From: an uncultured Altererythrobacter sp. | GTDB lineage: Bacteria; Pseudomonadota; Alphaproteobacteria; Sphingomonadales; Sphingomonadaceae | DNA: 64,000 nt | Assembly: GCA_913055875.1 (NCBI GenBank) | Contig: CAJXJY010000016.1 | Span: 1 to 64,000, forward strand | Reading direction: 5' to 3' | The notes under the pieces: model-generated | The model's input: the letters and a program-made list of their open reading frames with translations, nothing else | Databases searched by the model: none | What the model was told of the DNA's origin: nothing | Part shown: one piece after another, positions 7,825-17,206 of the stretch | Position numbering within the stretch: the first letter of the stretch is position 1 | Layout: every line of letters begins with the position of its first letter | Made by a program: the position numbers and the translations under genes

Positions 7825-9225
7825 CTAGCCTTGATGGCCCTGCGGCTCGGGTGGCGGGCCGTACGCGTCGCCCATCCTGCGAATCGCCGCGATCTTCTCA
7901 TCCAGCGGCTGCCAGTCGTCGCGCTCGTCGATCGCCGACCATAGCGTTTCGACCTCGTCGATCAGCATGGATTGCGGCGCACCGTCCTGCCAGTACGGGT
8001 GGCTGTCCTCGACCGCGTCGTAGTCTGCGAACGCATCGCCGAGCACGCCGTCGGCATCGCGTCCGCCGCGGTGGCGGTAGAAGAAGGCGTCGGGCTGGAC
8101 CTTGTCTTCGCGCATGGCCCGTTCGCAAGCGGCCACCAACTGCCCGTCGCGTTCTTCGCCCTGCGGTTCGACCCCCAGCCGCCAGCACCAGCGCCGCGCG
8201 ATCGCAGCCATGTAAAGCGGCCCGAACCGCTCCATCGCGGCCAGCAGCGGCGGCGCGTCCGCCAGCAACCGCAATGCGACCGCGAACTGGCCGCAATTCC
8301 AGTGCAGCGCCTCGGGCTGCCGGCCGAACGCGTAGAGCCCGTTATGGTCGAAATAGGCCGCGGTGAAGCCGTGGTCCCAGGCCGGAAGCCAGCGCCACGG
8401 CCCGTAATCGAAGCTTTCGCCGGTAATGTTCATGTTGTCGGTGTTGAGCACGCCGTGGACGAAACCCGCGACCATCCAGCTCGCTGCGAGGTCGGCGAGA
8501 CGCTCGACCACCTGGTGCATCAGGATCACGGCAGGCTCCTCGCGGCCGGGCGCGTCCTCGGGCGGCATCGGGCCGGGGAACTGTTCGAGACAATAGGACA
8601 CCAGCGCTTCCATGTGTTCGCGCTCCTCCAGCGCGAGCAGCCGCTGGAAGGTGCCGATGCGGATATGTCCGTGGTTCAGCCGCACCATCACCGCAGAGCG
8701 TGTGGGCGAGGGCTCGTCGCCGCGCCACAATTCCTCGCCGGTCTCGATGACGGAGAAGGTCTTCGAGGTATTGACACCCAGCGCCTCGAGCATCTCGGTT
8801 GCGAGAATCTCGCGCACCGCGCCCTTGAGCGTCAGACGCCCATCGGCGGTGCGGCTGTAGGGGGTGGTGCCGGAGCCCTTCGTTCCAAGGTCGACCATGC
8901 GGCCATCCCCGTCGCGCAGTTGGGCGAAGAGAAAACCGCGTCCGTCGCCGATCTCGGGATTGTACACACGAAACTGGTGCCCGTGATAGCGCAGCGCGAG
9001 CGGCTGCGGCAGGTTGTCGGGCAGCGGTGCGAAGCGGGCCAAATGCCCGATCCACTCTTCGTCCGGGAGATAGGCCAGTCCCACCGCCTTCGCCCGGCGA
9101 TTGTTGCGGAATCGCAGCGTTGCTTGCGGAAAGTCGGCCGGGGAGACGGGATCGCCGAGCCAGTCGGCCAGTTCGAGGATGGGCGTGTCGGGCCGATAGG
9201 GAGCCGCTTGCGGTTCGGAGCGCAT
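7825..9225 (-). CDS. selO: SelO/YdiU family protein adenylyltransferase (AMPylase)
   Basis: Pseudokinase that transfers AMP to Ser/Thr/Tyr of proteins involved in redox homeostasis. Numbering from the in-frame GTG at 9276, conserved blocks are RYHGHQF..YNPEIGDGRG (~96-114), DLGTKGSGTTPYSR (~129-142) and HGVLNTDNMNITGESFDYGP (~274-293, metal and nucleotide binding). Length is normal. The start chosen is ATG 9225 (MRSEPQAAPYRPD), which leaves 74 bp to the divergent hydrolase. The C-terminus (PPPEPQGHQG) has no Cys or Sec near the end, unlike forms with a terminal redox residue. Confidence 0.92.
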   Translation of the reverse strand: MRSEPQAAPYRPDTPILELADWLGDPVSPADFPQATLRFRNNRRAKAVGLAYLPDEEWIGHLARFAPLPDNLPQPLALRYHGHQFRVYNPEIGDGRGFLFAQLRDGDGRMVDLGTKGSGTTPYSRTADGRLTLKGAVREILATEMLEALGVNTSKTFSVIETGEELWRGDEPSPTRSAVMVRLNHGHIRIGTFQRLLALEEREHMEALVSYCLEQFPGPMPPEDAPGREEPAVILMHQVVERLADLAASWMVAGFVHGVLNTDNMNITGESFDYGPWRWLPAWDHGFTAAYFDHNGLYAFGRQPEALHWNCGQFAVALRLLADAPPLLAAMERFGPLYMAAIARRWCWRLGVEPQGEERDGQLVAACERAMREDKVQPDAFFYRHRGGRDADGVLGDAFADYDAVEDSHPYWQDGAPQSMLIDEVETLWSAIDERDDWQPLDEKIAAIRRMGDAYGPPPEPQGHQG

Positions 9226-9299
9226 CGGGCGATAGTGGGCGCGCCCGCCCGCACTGGCAAGCCGGGCGTCGACCACGAACAGGAATATTCCGCCCGACC

Positions 9300-10157
9300 A
9301 TGGACAAAGCCTATCAAGACCGTTTCTGGGACAGCCCCGACGGCCTCAAGCTCCATTTCCGCGACTATCCCGGCGGCGACGGCCCGCCGGTGCTGTGCAT
9401 GCACGGCCTGACCCGGAATGCGCGCGATTTCGCCGGTCTCGCCGGCCATCTGGCGCAGCAGCGGCGGGTGCTGGTGCCCGAAATGCGCGGCCGCGGGGAA
9501 AGCGAATATGCCAGGGACAGCGCGAGCTACATGCCCGCGACCTATGTCGGCGACGTGCTCGGCCTGCTCGCGCAGGAGGGGATCGAGCGATTCGTCGCGA
9601 TCGGCACCTCGCTCGGCGGGCTGATGACGATGATGCTGGCAGCCGCCGATCCGCAGCGCATTGCGGGCGCCGTGCTCAACGATATCGGCCCGGTGGTCGA
9701 CGCGGCGGGAATCGGGCGGATCCGCGACTATGTCGGCCAGGCGCGGAGCTTTCCGACCTGGATGCACGCAGCGCGCGCGCTGCAGGAAGTGCACGGATCG
9801 GCACATCCCGGATTCGCAACCGAAGACTGGCTCGACATGGCCAAGCGCAGCATGGTGGTGCAGCAGAACGGCCGGATCGGCTACGATTACGACATGGCGA
9901 TCGCCGAACCGTTCGGACAGGACGACGGCGCCGCGCCGCCGGATTTGTGGCCCGCCTTCGATGCACTGGCGGGCGCGCCGCTGCTGATCGTCCGTGGCGA
10001 GAGCTCCGATATTCTCACCGCCCAGACGCTGGCCGAAATGCAGCGCCGCAATCCGGAGGCGGAGACGGTCACGATCGCACATGCCGGCCATGCGCCGACG
10101 CTCGACGAACCCGAAGCGGTCACGGCGATCGACCGGCTGGTGGCCCGCACCGCATGA
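9300..10157 (+). CDS. Alpha/beta hydrolase
   Basis: 285-residue alpha/beta-hydrolase-fold enzyme of unknown substrate. Visible features are the HG oxyanion motif MHGLTRN (~34-40), the nucleophile elbow GTSLGG with Ser104 (~102-107), and a C-terminal HAGHAPTLDEPEAV block with catalytic His about 264. The start is ATG 9300 with AGGAAT upstream. Its stop overlaps the glycosyltransferase start by ATGA, so the two are translationally coupled. The closest look is to the general esterase / epoxide-hydrolase-like group; no specific function can be assigned. Confidence 0.88.
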   Translation: MDKAYQDRFWDSPDGLKLHFRDYPGGDGPPVLCMHGLTRNARDFAGLAGHLAQQRRVLVPEMRGRGESEYARDSASYMPATYVGDVLGLLAQEGIERFVAIGTSLGGLMTMMLAAADPQRIAGAVLNDIGPVVDAAGIGRIRDYVGQARSFPTWMHAARALQEVHGSAHPGFATEDWLDMAKRSMVVQQNGRIGYDYDMAIAEPFGQDDGAAPPDLWPAFDALAGAPLLIVRGESSDILTAQTLAEMQRRNPEAETVTIAHAGHAPTLDEPEAVTAIDRLVARTA

Positions 10158-11299
10158 GCGCCCCCAGCGGCGATGCACCGCGCATCCTGCATCTGCATTC
10201 GACCTTTTCCGCCGGCGGAAAGGAACTGCGTTGCGTCCGGCTGATCAATGCATTCGGCCCTGCCGTTCGCCATACCGTCGTCTCCGGCGAACTGGAAAAA
10301 ATGGAAGCAGCGCAACATATTTCTACCGAAATTCCTGTTACTTACCCGCGTAACTTTCCATCGCTTCAAGGTCGACCGACGCCGGGCCGGTTGCAGAAGC
10401 TGGCGCAGGCGATGGCGGGATACGATCTGGTGCTGACCTACAATTGGGGCGCGATGGATGCCGCGATGGCGCATACGCTGTTCGGCGAAAAGCTGGCGCT
10501 GCCGCCGCTGATCCATCACGAAGACGGCTTCAACGAGGACGAGCATCGCAAGCTCAAGGCCAGCCGCAACTGGTATCGCCGCATCGCACTGGGCCGGGCG
10601 AGCGCGCTGGTGGTGCCGTCCGAAACGCTCGAGCGGATCGCGCTCGAGACGTGGCACCAGCCGATCGGGCGGGTCAGGCACATTCCCAACGGCATCGATA
10701 CCGGCAAGTTTGCGGGCAAATGCCGCCGCGATGCGCTGCGCGGCGTGATCAAGCACCAGGGTGAGCGCTGGGTCGGGACCGTGGCGGGGTTGCGGCCGAT
10801 AAAGAATCTGCCGCTTCTGGTGCGCGCCTTCTCCGGCATGTCGGAGGGGTGGCAGCTGGTGATCGTCGGCGAAGGTCCCGAGCGCGACGCAATTCGCGAC
10901 GAGGCCGCTCAGCTCGATATCGGCCACCGTGTGCACCTGCCCGGCTTCGCGCCCGATCCGTCGCGGTTCGTCGGCCTGTTCGATATCTTTGCGCTGTCCT
11001 CGAACAGCGAGCAGGCACCGATTTCGCTGATCGAGGCGATGGCCGCTGGCAAGCCGGTCGCAGCGAGAGATGTCGGCGACATTGCGCAGATGGTGGCCGA
11101 GCCGAACCGTCCGTTCATCGCCGCCGACGAGAAGGACCTGGGCTCCGCGCTGCTCCACCTCGCGCACGATCCTGCGCAGCGGAGCGAGTTGGGTCAGGCC
11201 AACCGCGCGAAAGCCCGTACCGAGTTCGACGAGAGGGCGATGATCTCGGCGTATGGTCGCCTTTATGCCTCCGCCATCGGCCGCAAAACGCTGTCCTGA
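10154..11299 (+). CDS. Glycosyltransferase family 4-type protein
   Basis: 381-residue GT-B fold glycosyltransferase, predicted to transfer a sugar from a nucleotide donor during polysaccharide or glycolipid assembly at the inner membrane face. The N-terminal half starts HLHSTFSAGGKELR, a glycine-rich acceptor-side loop. The C-terminal half has the linker HIPNGIDTGKF, VGTVAGLRPIKN, VGEGPERD and the EX7E-type region SEQAPISLIEAMAAGKPV. The start is ATG 10154, overlapping the previous stop. No other polysaccharide genes are nearby, so its pathway is unclear. Confidence 0.88.
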   Translation: MSAPSGDAPRILHLHSTFSAGGKELRCVRLINAFGPAVRHTVVSGELEKMEAAQHISTEIPVTYPRNFPSLQGRPTPGRLQKLAQAMAGYDLVLTYNWGAMDAAMAHTLFGEKLALPPLIHHEDGFNEDEHRKLKASRNWYRRIALGRASALVVPSETLERIALETWHQPIGRVRHIPNGIDTGKFAGKCRRDALRGVIKHQGERWVGTVAGLRPIKNLPLLVRAFSGMSEGWQLVIVGEGPERDAIRDEAAQLDIGHRVHLPGFAPDPSRFVGLFDIFALSSNSEQAPISLIEAMAAGKPVAARDVGDIAQMVAEPNRPFIAADEKDLGSALLHLAHDPAQRSELGQANRAKARTEFDERAMISAYGRLYASAIGRKTLS

Positions 11300-11368
11300 C
11301 GTGTCTGCGGATGCTTCACCCGCCGTTCACCCGGTGGGGGACAGGCAAGGTGCATTCCGCTTTGTAAG

Positions 11369-11396
11369 TTGAATTGGCGCGCCCATCCGCTAAACA
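11369..11396 (+). promoter_or_regulatory. Candidate promoter for the TPR-bamB unit
   Basis: TTGAAT (11369-11374), a 16-nt spacer, then TAAACA (11391-11396), 40 bp before the GTG start of the TPR protein. By inspection only. Confidence 0.3.
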
Positions 11397-11435
11397 GCCC
11401 GCCGATACCCGAGACAGCAGACCGAAAGAGCCCCT

Positions 11436-12206
11436 GTGGCCCTCAGCCCCACTTCGAACCAGACTCCCGAACAGAAAAAGGCCGCGCAGGACGATGTCCT
11501 GATGCGCGAAATCGACGATGCGGTCCGCCAGGACCAGTATTCGGAATTCCTTGCGCGCTACGGCAAACCGCTGCTCGCCGCTTTGATCGTCTTCATCGTC
11601 GGCCTCGGCCTCTACCTGCTGTGGTGGCAGCCGCGCCAGCAGGGGGCGATGGAACAGCGCTCCGAAACGATCGTCAGCGCGCTCGACCAGTTGCAGGCGG
11701 GCAATCTCGATACCGCGTCCAGCACGCTGGCGGAGTTGGCCGACGGCGACAGCGATTCCGCGGCCATCGCGGCCCTGTTGCAGGCCGGCATCGCGCTCCA
11801 ACGGGACAGGCCCGATGAAGCCGTCGAAATCTATGCGCGTCTCGCCGCGGACGAAGGCATTTCGTCCGAGATCCGCGATCTGGCGACGATCCGGGAAGTC
11901 GCGGCGACCTTCGACACGCGCGAGCCCGCCGAGGTGATCGCCCGGCTCCAGCCGCTGGCGGTGCCCGGCAACCCCTATTTCGGCAGTGCCGGCGAACTGG
12001 TCGCGCTGGCCTATCTCGAGCAGGGCAAGCGCACCGAAGCAGGGACGCTGTTCGGCGAGATCGCCAAGAACGAGGAGGTGCCCGAAAGCCTGCGCTTCCG
12101 CGCGCGGCAGATGGCCGGGCTGCTCGGGGTCGATGCGATCGAGGATGTCGACGAGGTGCTCGAGGATATCGTCGTCGACGAGGATGCTGCTGCGCCCGCG
12201 CGGTAG
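11436..12206 (+). CDS. YfgM-like tetratricopeptide-type membrane protein, BamB partner
   Basis: 256 residues: a short acidic cytoplasmic N-terminus, one membrane segment at ~45-64 (PLLAALIVFIVGLGLYLLWW), then a helical periplasmic domain of TPR character (TPR_21/YfgM type). In proteobacteria YfgM-like proteins bind the Sec translocon and periplasmic chaperones, and the gene is commonly next to bamB, as here (10 bp apart). The start is GTG 11436 with GAAAGAG upstream. The acidic tail is DEVLEDIVVDEDAAAPAR. Confidence 0.87.
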   Translation: MALSPTSNQTPEQKKAAQDDVLMREIDDAVRQDQYSEFLARYGKPLLAALIVFIVGLGLYLLWWQPRQQGAMEQRSETIVSALDQLQAGNLDTASSTLAELADGDSDSAAIAALLQAGIALQRDRPDEAVEIYARLAADEGISSEIRDLATIREVAATFDTREPAEVIARLQPLAVPGNPYFGSAGELVALAYLEQGKRTEAGTLFGEIAKNEEVPESLRFRARQMAGLLGVDAIEDVDEVLEDIVVDEDAAAPAR

Positions 12207-12216
12207 GTTGCAAGGA

Positions 12217-13578
12217 ATGATGTTTGCGATGACTGGCTCTTTCATACCCAATCCGGCCCGTGCGGCCGTCATGGCTCTGCTCGCGGCGGTCCTGGCGGGC
12301 TGCAGCGGCGGCCTGTTCGGCGGCGACGGCAAGAAGGATACGCCGACGCTCGGCGACCGCGTTCCGATCCTGTCGCGAATCGAAAGCGGCGCGCAGGTCG
12401 ACCCCGAATTGGCCGGAGTGTCGGTGGTAGTCCCTCCGGCGGTCACCAACCCGTCCTGGCCGCAGGCGGGCGGTACGGCAAGCAAGGCCAACGGCGCTCT
12501 CACCCTGGCCGACAATCCGGCGCAGGCCTGGACCGCACAGATCGCCGGATCGGGCGAGCGTCGGCGGCTGGCTGCGGCGCCGGTGATCGGCGACGGCAGG
12601 CTGTTCGCGGTCGACACCGACGGCATCGTCCACGCCTTCGACGCGCAGAGCGGCGCGCGGCAGTGGACCTACCGGATGCGTATCGACGGCAATTTGCAGA
12701 AGTCGGCCTTCGGCGGCGGAGCGAGCTTCGACGGCGGCCGCGTCTATGCCACCAACGGTATCGGCGAAGTCGTGGCGCTCGATGCCGGGAGCGGTAGCGA
12801 GGTGTGGAAGGCGCAACCCGCCGGGCCGCTGCGCGGTTCGCCGACGATCGCCTTCAACACGGTCTTCGTGATGACGCAGGACAACCAGATCCACGCGCTC
12901 GAAGCCACTACCGGCGAGCCGGTGTGGAACGAATCGGGCTCGATCGCGCAGACCGGCGTGTTCGGCGTCGCCGCGCCCGCCGCAGGGCAGGGGACCGTGC
13001 TCGCGGGTTACAGCTCGGGCGAGCTGGTCGCCTATCGCTACGAAAATGGCCGCGTGCTGTGGTCCGATGCGCTGTCTCGCACCACGATTTCGACCGCGGT
13101 CGGCTCGCTGACCGATATCGACGCCGATCCGATCATCTACGAAGGCCGGGTCTATGCGCTCGGCCAGGGCGGGCGCATGGCCGCTTACGAACTGGTTACC
13201 GGGCAGCGCATCTGGGAGCTCAACGTCGCCGGGATTTCGACCCCGGCGATAGCGGGCGAGTGGATTTTCGCGCTGACCGACGACGCGCGCCTGCTCGCCA
13301 TCGCGCGCGCCACCGGCAAGGTGCGCTGGATCGCGCAGATGCAGCGCTGGCGCGACGAGGAAGACAAGGAAGGCCCGATCTTCTGGACCGGCCCGGTGCT
13401 CGCCGGGGGCAATCTGTGGGTCGCGAGCACGCGCGGCGCGGTCTACAAGATCAGCGTCGGCGAGGGCTCTGCGAGCCTCTATCGCGATCTCGACACCCCC
13501 GTCAGCCTCGCGCCGGTGGTGGCCAACAACACGCTCTATATCCTCGACGACGCGGGGCGCATCCACGCGTTTCGCTGA
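12217..13578 (+). CDS. bamB: Outer membrane assembly lipoprotein BamB
   Basis: Lipoprotein of the BAM complex that inserts beta-barrel proteins into the outer membrane. The signal peptide ends in a lipobox, LLAAVLAGCSGG. The rest is an eight-bladed PQQ-like beta-propeller with repeated units such as RQWTYRM, SEVWKAQPAGPLRGSP, EPVWNESGS, RVLWSDALS, QRIWELNVAG and KVRWIAQMQRW. ATG codons at 12217, 12220 and 12229 are all possible; AAGGA at 12212-12216 is closest to 12220/12229. The often adjacent GTPase gene der does not follow; a small lipoprotein gene does. Confidence 0.93.
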   Translation: MMFAMTGSFIPNPARAAVMALLAAVLAGCSGGLFGGDGKKDTPTLGDRVPILSRIESGAQVDPELAGVSVVVPPAVTNPSWPQAGGTASKANGALTLADNPAQAWTAQIAGSGERRRLAAAPVIGDGRLFAVDTDGIVHAFDAQSGARQWTYRMRIDGNLQKSAFGGGASFDGGRVYATNGIGEVVALDAGSGSEVWKAQPAGPLRGSPTIAFNTVFVMTQDNQIHALEATTGEPVWNESGSIAQTGVFGVAAPAAGQGTVLAGYSSGELVAYRYENGRVLWSDALSRTTISTAVGSLTDIDADPIIYEGRVYALGQGGRMAAYELVTGQRIWELNVAGISTPAIAGEWIFALTDDARLLAIARATGKVRWIAQMQRWRDEEDKEGPIFWTGPVLAGGNLWVASTRGAVYKISVGEGSASLYRDLDTPVSLAPVVANNTLYILDDAGRIHAFR

Positions 13579-13581
13579 CCG

Positions 13582-14007
13582 ATGATGCGCGTGCTGCCGG
13601 CCTTGTTCGCATTCGTCCTGCTCGGCGGATGCGACATGCTGGACTTCGCTTCGAACGCGCTGCCCAAGGAAGAGACGTTCGGATGCTACGATCACCCGCG
13701 CTTCGGGCGAATCGAAGTGACGCAAGATCGGGTCGCCTATAACGGTGAGCCGTGGTTCGAGCGCTACGGCCACAGCAAGGGCGACGGCGAGTTGCGCAGC
13801 TGGCTGATCGGCAACCCGCACTATGCCTTTCGCGCCGAGGGCGACCGCCTGACCAGGCGGATCGTCAAGTCGGGCGATTCGGCGCAGCATTTCATCGCTT
13901 TCGATCGCACCGGCGAGCGCGCGACGCTGACCGTCGAACTGTCCGACGCCGCACGCACAGAACTCGCCTTCGAACAGGCCGATTGCGGCGTGGCTCCGGC
14001 CTCTTAA
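13582..14007 (+). CDS. Small putative lipoprotein, unknown function
   Basis: 141 residues with a signal peptide and lipobox FVLLGGCDML (lipidated Cys about 17). The mature part has three further Cys, including one near the C-terminus, and mixed beta character; no family recognised. It starts 3 bp after bamB and is almost certainly cotranscribed, so an outer-membrane or periplasmic location is likely. Confidence 0.78.
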   Translation: MMRVLPALFAFVLLGGCDMLDFASNALPKEETFGCYDHPRFGRIEVTQDRVAYNGEPWFERYGHSKGDGELRSWLIGNPHYAFRAEGDRLTRRIVKSGDSAQHFIAFDRTGERATLTVELSDAARTELAFEQADCGVAPAS

Positions 14008-14094
14008 CGCTTCGCCCCGCTCGCGTCCCGCGGCGGGACCGCGGCCATCCTCTTACCGGCTGTTTAACCCTTTTGCGCTAGCCGCACAGGCGCA

Positions 14095-15453
14095 ATGAGT
14101 GCGCGCGAATCCGCCATCGGCTCCCCGCCGCAAAGCGACGTTTCGGCAGGCGTGGGCCTGGCCGGACTGTTCGGCCTGCTCGCGTGGATCGTATTCTGCC
14201 GCAACTACGCGCCGATTGCCGACATGCTCGGCCTGCCGGGACCGCGCGGACCGCTGTCCGGCCCCTATGCAGCGCTTGCGGCGATGCTGTTCTCGGCCGG
14301 GCCGATGGTGGCGTGGTCGATCTTCGTCGACCGCGTCCACCGGCGTGCCTCGACCGGGATCGACTGGGATCGCAAGCGCCCGCTCGCCGAGGTGATCGAC
14401 ATCTCGGTGGTCAAGATCGCCGGGCTGTGGGCGACCTGGGCGCTGCTCGCCTTCGCCTACTGCCTCGCGCGCTGGTACTGGCAGGGGCAATACCTGTTCG
14501 CGATGGAGGTGCTCGCCTTCGCCGCGGTGCCGCTGGTGGTGCTGTCGGTTCCCTATGTGCTGTGGCTCGACCGGGTGATGGTGGAGCCGCGCGACCACGC
14601 ATGGCATTTCGGGGCGATGCTGATCGGGCGCGAGCCCTACGATCCGGAGGAAGTGAAGAAGCACTGGCGCGCCTGGATCATCAAGGCGTTCTTCGGCGCC
14701 TTCATGATCTCGATCCTGCCGGGCGGCTTCGCCGCGGTCGTCGAGACCGATCTGGCCGCCATCGCGGCGGAACCGGTGCGGCTCGGCATGTTCCTGATCG
14801 GCCTGCTGTTCGTGATCGACGTCCAGATCGGCACGGTCGGCTATCTCGTCACCATGCGCCCGCTCGACGCGCATATCCGCAGCGGCAACCCGCTGCTGTC
14901 GGGCTGGCTCGCGGCGCTGATCTGCTACCCGCCGCTGGTGTTCGCCTTCATGGGCACCGAGGGCATGTTCGCCTACGAGATCAATACGCCCGGTTGGACC
15001 TACTGGTTTTCGGACTATCCCGCGCTGCTGTGGATCTGGTCCGCGCTGCTGATCGTCCTGACGGGAATCTACGCCTGGGCGACGGTGGCCTTCGGGATCC
15101 GCTTCTCCAACCTGACCTATCGCGGCGTGCTCACCAACGGGCCGTATCGCTTCACCCGGCATCCGGCCTATCTGTCGAAGAACCTGTTCTGGTGGTGCGC
15201 TACGCTGCCCTTCCTCGTCGACAGCGGCTCGCCGGTCGATATGGTGCGCAACACCGTGTTCCTCGGCTGCGTCAGCGCGATCTACTACTGGCGCGCGCGG
15301 ACCGAGGAGGCGCACCTGCTCGCCGAGGACGCCAAATATCGCGAATACCACGCGTGGATGGAGCGCCACGGCCCGCTGACCGCGCCGCTCGCCGCGCTCA
15401 AGCGCCGCATCCGGCCGCACGGGCCGGTGCTGCAGGAACACCCGGCGGAGTAA
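14095..15453 (+). CDS. Polytopic membrane protein with ICMT/NnrU-like methyltransferase motif
   Basis: 452-residue integral membrane protein with many hydrophobic helices. The C-terminal part carries the isoprenylcysteine-methyltransferase-like signature LTNGPYRFTRHPAYLSKNLFWW (~345-366) and EEAHLLAEDAKYREYHAW, where the conserved RHP, E and Y residues help bind S-adenosylmethionine. The N-terminal two thirds is an additional multi-helix region. The substrate cannot be predicted; a lipid or membrane acceptor is likely. It ends directly against the convergent ABM gene. Confidence 0.8.
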   Translation: MSARESAIGSPPQSDVSAGVGLAGLFGLLAWIVFCRNYAPIADMLGLPGPRGPLSGPYAALAAMLFSAGPMVAWSIFVDRVHRRASTGIDWDRKRPLAEVIDISVVKIAGLWATWALLAFAYCLARWYWQGQYLFAMEVLAFAAVPLVVLSVPYVLWLDRVMVEPRDHAWHFGAMLIGREPYDPEEVKKHWRAWIIKAFFGAFMISILPGGFAAVVETDLAAIAAEPVRLGMFLIGLLFVIDVQIGTVGYLVTMRPLDAHIRSGNPLLSGWLAALICYPPLVFAFMGTEGMFAYEINTPGWTYWFSDYPALLWIWSALLIVLTGIYAWATVAFGIRFSNLTYRGVLTNGPYRFTRHPAYLSKNLFWWCATLPFLVDSGSPVDMVRNTVFLGCVSAIYYWRARTEEAHLLAEDAKYREYHAWMERHGPLTAPLAALKRRIRPHGPVLQEHPAE

Positions 15454-15756
15454 TCAGCCGAGCGGCTGGCCGTCGTCGGTTTCGTATATCCGCAGGTCGC
15501 GGCTGGCCGGCGGGTTGGCCGCCATGAAAGTCCGCCACTCCGCCATATGCGACGAGCCGGCATGCGCATCCAGCGCCGCACGGTCGCGCCAGCGCTCGAA
15601 TATCACCATCACGTTGGGATCGGCCAAGTCGCGCGCAAAGGTGTAGTCGAGGCAGCCGTCCTCGGCGCGGCTGGCGCGGACCATCGTCACCATCGCCTTC
15701 TGCGTCGCGGCGTCGATCTCGCGCCCCAGCTTTATCGTACCGTTGATCTGGATCAT
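15454..15756 (-). CDS. ABM-domain (putative quinol monooxygenase) protein
   Basis: 100-residue dimeric alpha/beta-barrel of the antibiotic biosynthesis monooxygenase family (YgiN-like). Features are MIQINGTIKL as the first strand, RASRAEDGCLDYTFARDLADP in the centre, and IFERWRDRAALDAHAGSSHM, the usual core with the HxxxxH-like tail. The start is ATG 15756 with GGGGAGAG upstream. It lies 13 bp after gshA on the same strand, so probably one transcript. Small ABM proteins can act as oxygenases or stress-related enzymes. Confidence 0.85.
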   Translation of the reverse strand: MIQINGTIKLGREIDAATQKAMVTMVRASRAEDGCLDYTFARDLADPNVMVIFERWRDRAALDAHAGSSHMAEWRTFMAANPPASRDLRIYETDDGQPLG

Positions 15757-15769
15757 CGCCGCTCTCCCC

Positions 15770-17140
15770 TCAGAAGCTGTATTTGTAGACGCGTTCGATA
15801 TCGCCGTCCCATTCGCCGTGATATTTGTCGAGCAGGCGCTGCGCGGGGACCTTGCCGCTGGCGACGATCTCGTCGAGCGTTTCGAGGAAGCCCGTCTCGT
15901 TGTCGCCGCTGCTGTTGAGCCGCGCCCGGGCGTTGAGGCCCTGCCGCGCGATCGCGAGCACGTCCTTCGCCAGATCCTGCAATCGTCCGCCGCCCGGAAT
16001 CGGCGCGTCGAGCGCCTGGCCCGGCACCGCGTTGCGCAATTCCTCGCGCTCCTCGACGCTCCAGTGGCTGACCAGCTCCCACGCGGCATCGAGCGCGGCG
16101 TCGTCGTAGAGGAGGCCGACCCAGAAGGCGGGGAGGGCGCAGATGCGGCTCCACGGACCGCCATCGGCGCCGCGCATTTCGAGGAAGCTCTTGAGCCGCA
16201 CTTCGGGAAAGGCGGTCGAGAGGTGGTCCCACCAATCGCTCTGCGTCGGCTTTTCGCCGGGCAGCGCCGACAGCTTGCCGTCGAGGAAATCGCGGAAGCT
16301 GAGCCCCGCCGCGTCTATATATCTCCCCTCGCGGAAGACGAAATACATCGGCACGTCGAGCATGTAATCGACCCAGCGTTCGTAGCCGAAACCGTCCTCG
16401 AACACGAAGGGCAGCATGCCGGTGCGGTGCGGGTCGGTGTCGGACCAGATGTGGCTGCGGTAGGAGAGGTAGCCGTTGGGCTTGCCCTCGGTGAAGGGCG
16501 AGTTGGCGAACAGCGCGGTCGCGAGCGGCTGGAGCGCGAGGCCGGTGCGGAACTTCTTCGCCATGTCGGCTTCGGAGGAATAGTCGAGATTGACCTGGAT
16601 GGTGCAGGTCCGCAGCATCATGTCGAGCCCGAGATTGCCGACCCGCGGCATGTGCCGCATCATGATTTCGTAGCGCCCCTTGGGCATCACCGGCAGTTCT
16701 TCGCGGGTCTTGTCGGGCCACATGCCGAGGCCGAGGAAGCCGACCCCGCAATTCTCGCCGATCGCCTTGACCTGTTCGAGATGGCGGCCGGTTTCGGCGC
16801 AGGTCTCGTGCAGGTTTTCGAGCGGCGCGCCCGACAGTTCGAGCTGGCCGGCGGGCTCCAGGCTAACCGTTCCGTCGGCGCCCTTCATGGCGATAACCTT
16901 GCCGCCTTCCTCGACCGGCTCCCAGCCGAATTCCTGCAAATTCAGCAGGATATCGCGGATACCGCAGGCTTCGTCGTAGGACGGGGCGTGAAAGTCGTCG
17001 CGTTTGTAGACGAGCTTTTCGTGCTCGGTGCCGATCCGCCAGGCCGATCTGGGCTTCTCGCCCGCCTGCATCGGGGCGACCAGCTGATCGCGGGATTCGA
17101 TGATGGGATCGTCCGCCCCCGATGTCTCCCGCGTGCTCAT
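15770..17140 (-). CDS. gshA: Glutamate-cysteine ligase (plant/alphaproteobacterial type)
   Basis: First, rate-limiting step of glutathione synthesis: ATP-dependent formation of gamma-glutamylcysteine. The sequence matches the GCS2-type enzyme found in alphaproteobacteria and plants: IESRDQLVAPMQAGEKP, IGTEHEKLVY, MKGADGTVSLEPAGQLELSG, MGLGMWP-like FLGLGMWPDKT, and LRTCTIQVNLDYSSEADM. From ATG 17140 it is 456 residues; an in-frame TTG at 17158 adds six. Related EgtA proteins make the same product for ergothioneine, and egtB/egtD occur in this window at 53-55 kb, so its product may serve both thiols. Confidence 0.93.
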   Translation of the reverse strand: MSTRETSGADDPIIESRDQLVAPMQAGEKPRSAWRIGTEHEKLVYKRDDFHAPSYDEACGIRDILLNLQEFGWEPVEEGGKVIAMKGADGTVSLEPAGQLELSGAPLENLHETCAETGRHLEQVKAIGENCGVGFLGLGMWPDKTREELPVMPKGRYEIMMRHMPRVGNLGLDMMLRTCTIQVNLDYSSEADMAKKFRTGLALQPLATALFANSPFTEGKPNGYLSYRSHIWSDTDPHRTGMLPFVFEDGFGYERWVDYMLDVPMYFVFREGRYIDAAGLSFRDFLDGKLSALPGEKPTQSDWWDHLSTAFPEVRLKSFLEMRGADGGPWSRICALPAFWVGLLYDDAALDAAWELVSHWSVEEREELRNAVPGQALDAPIPGGGRLQDLAKDVLAIARQGLNARARLNSSGDNETGFLETLDEIVASGKVPAQRLLDKYHGEWDGDIERVYKYSF

Positions 17141-17206
17141 GCGCGTTGCGTTAGGCAACCGAAATTGGCGTGACCAGCGATTTTTTCCGCGTCGCTGAAA
17201 GCGAAA

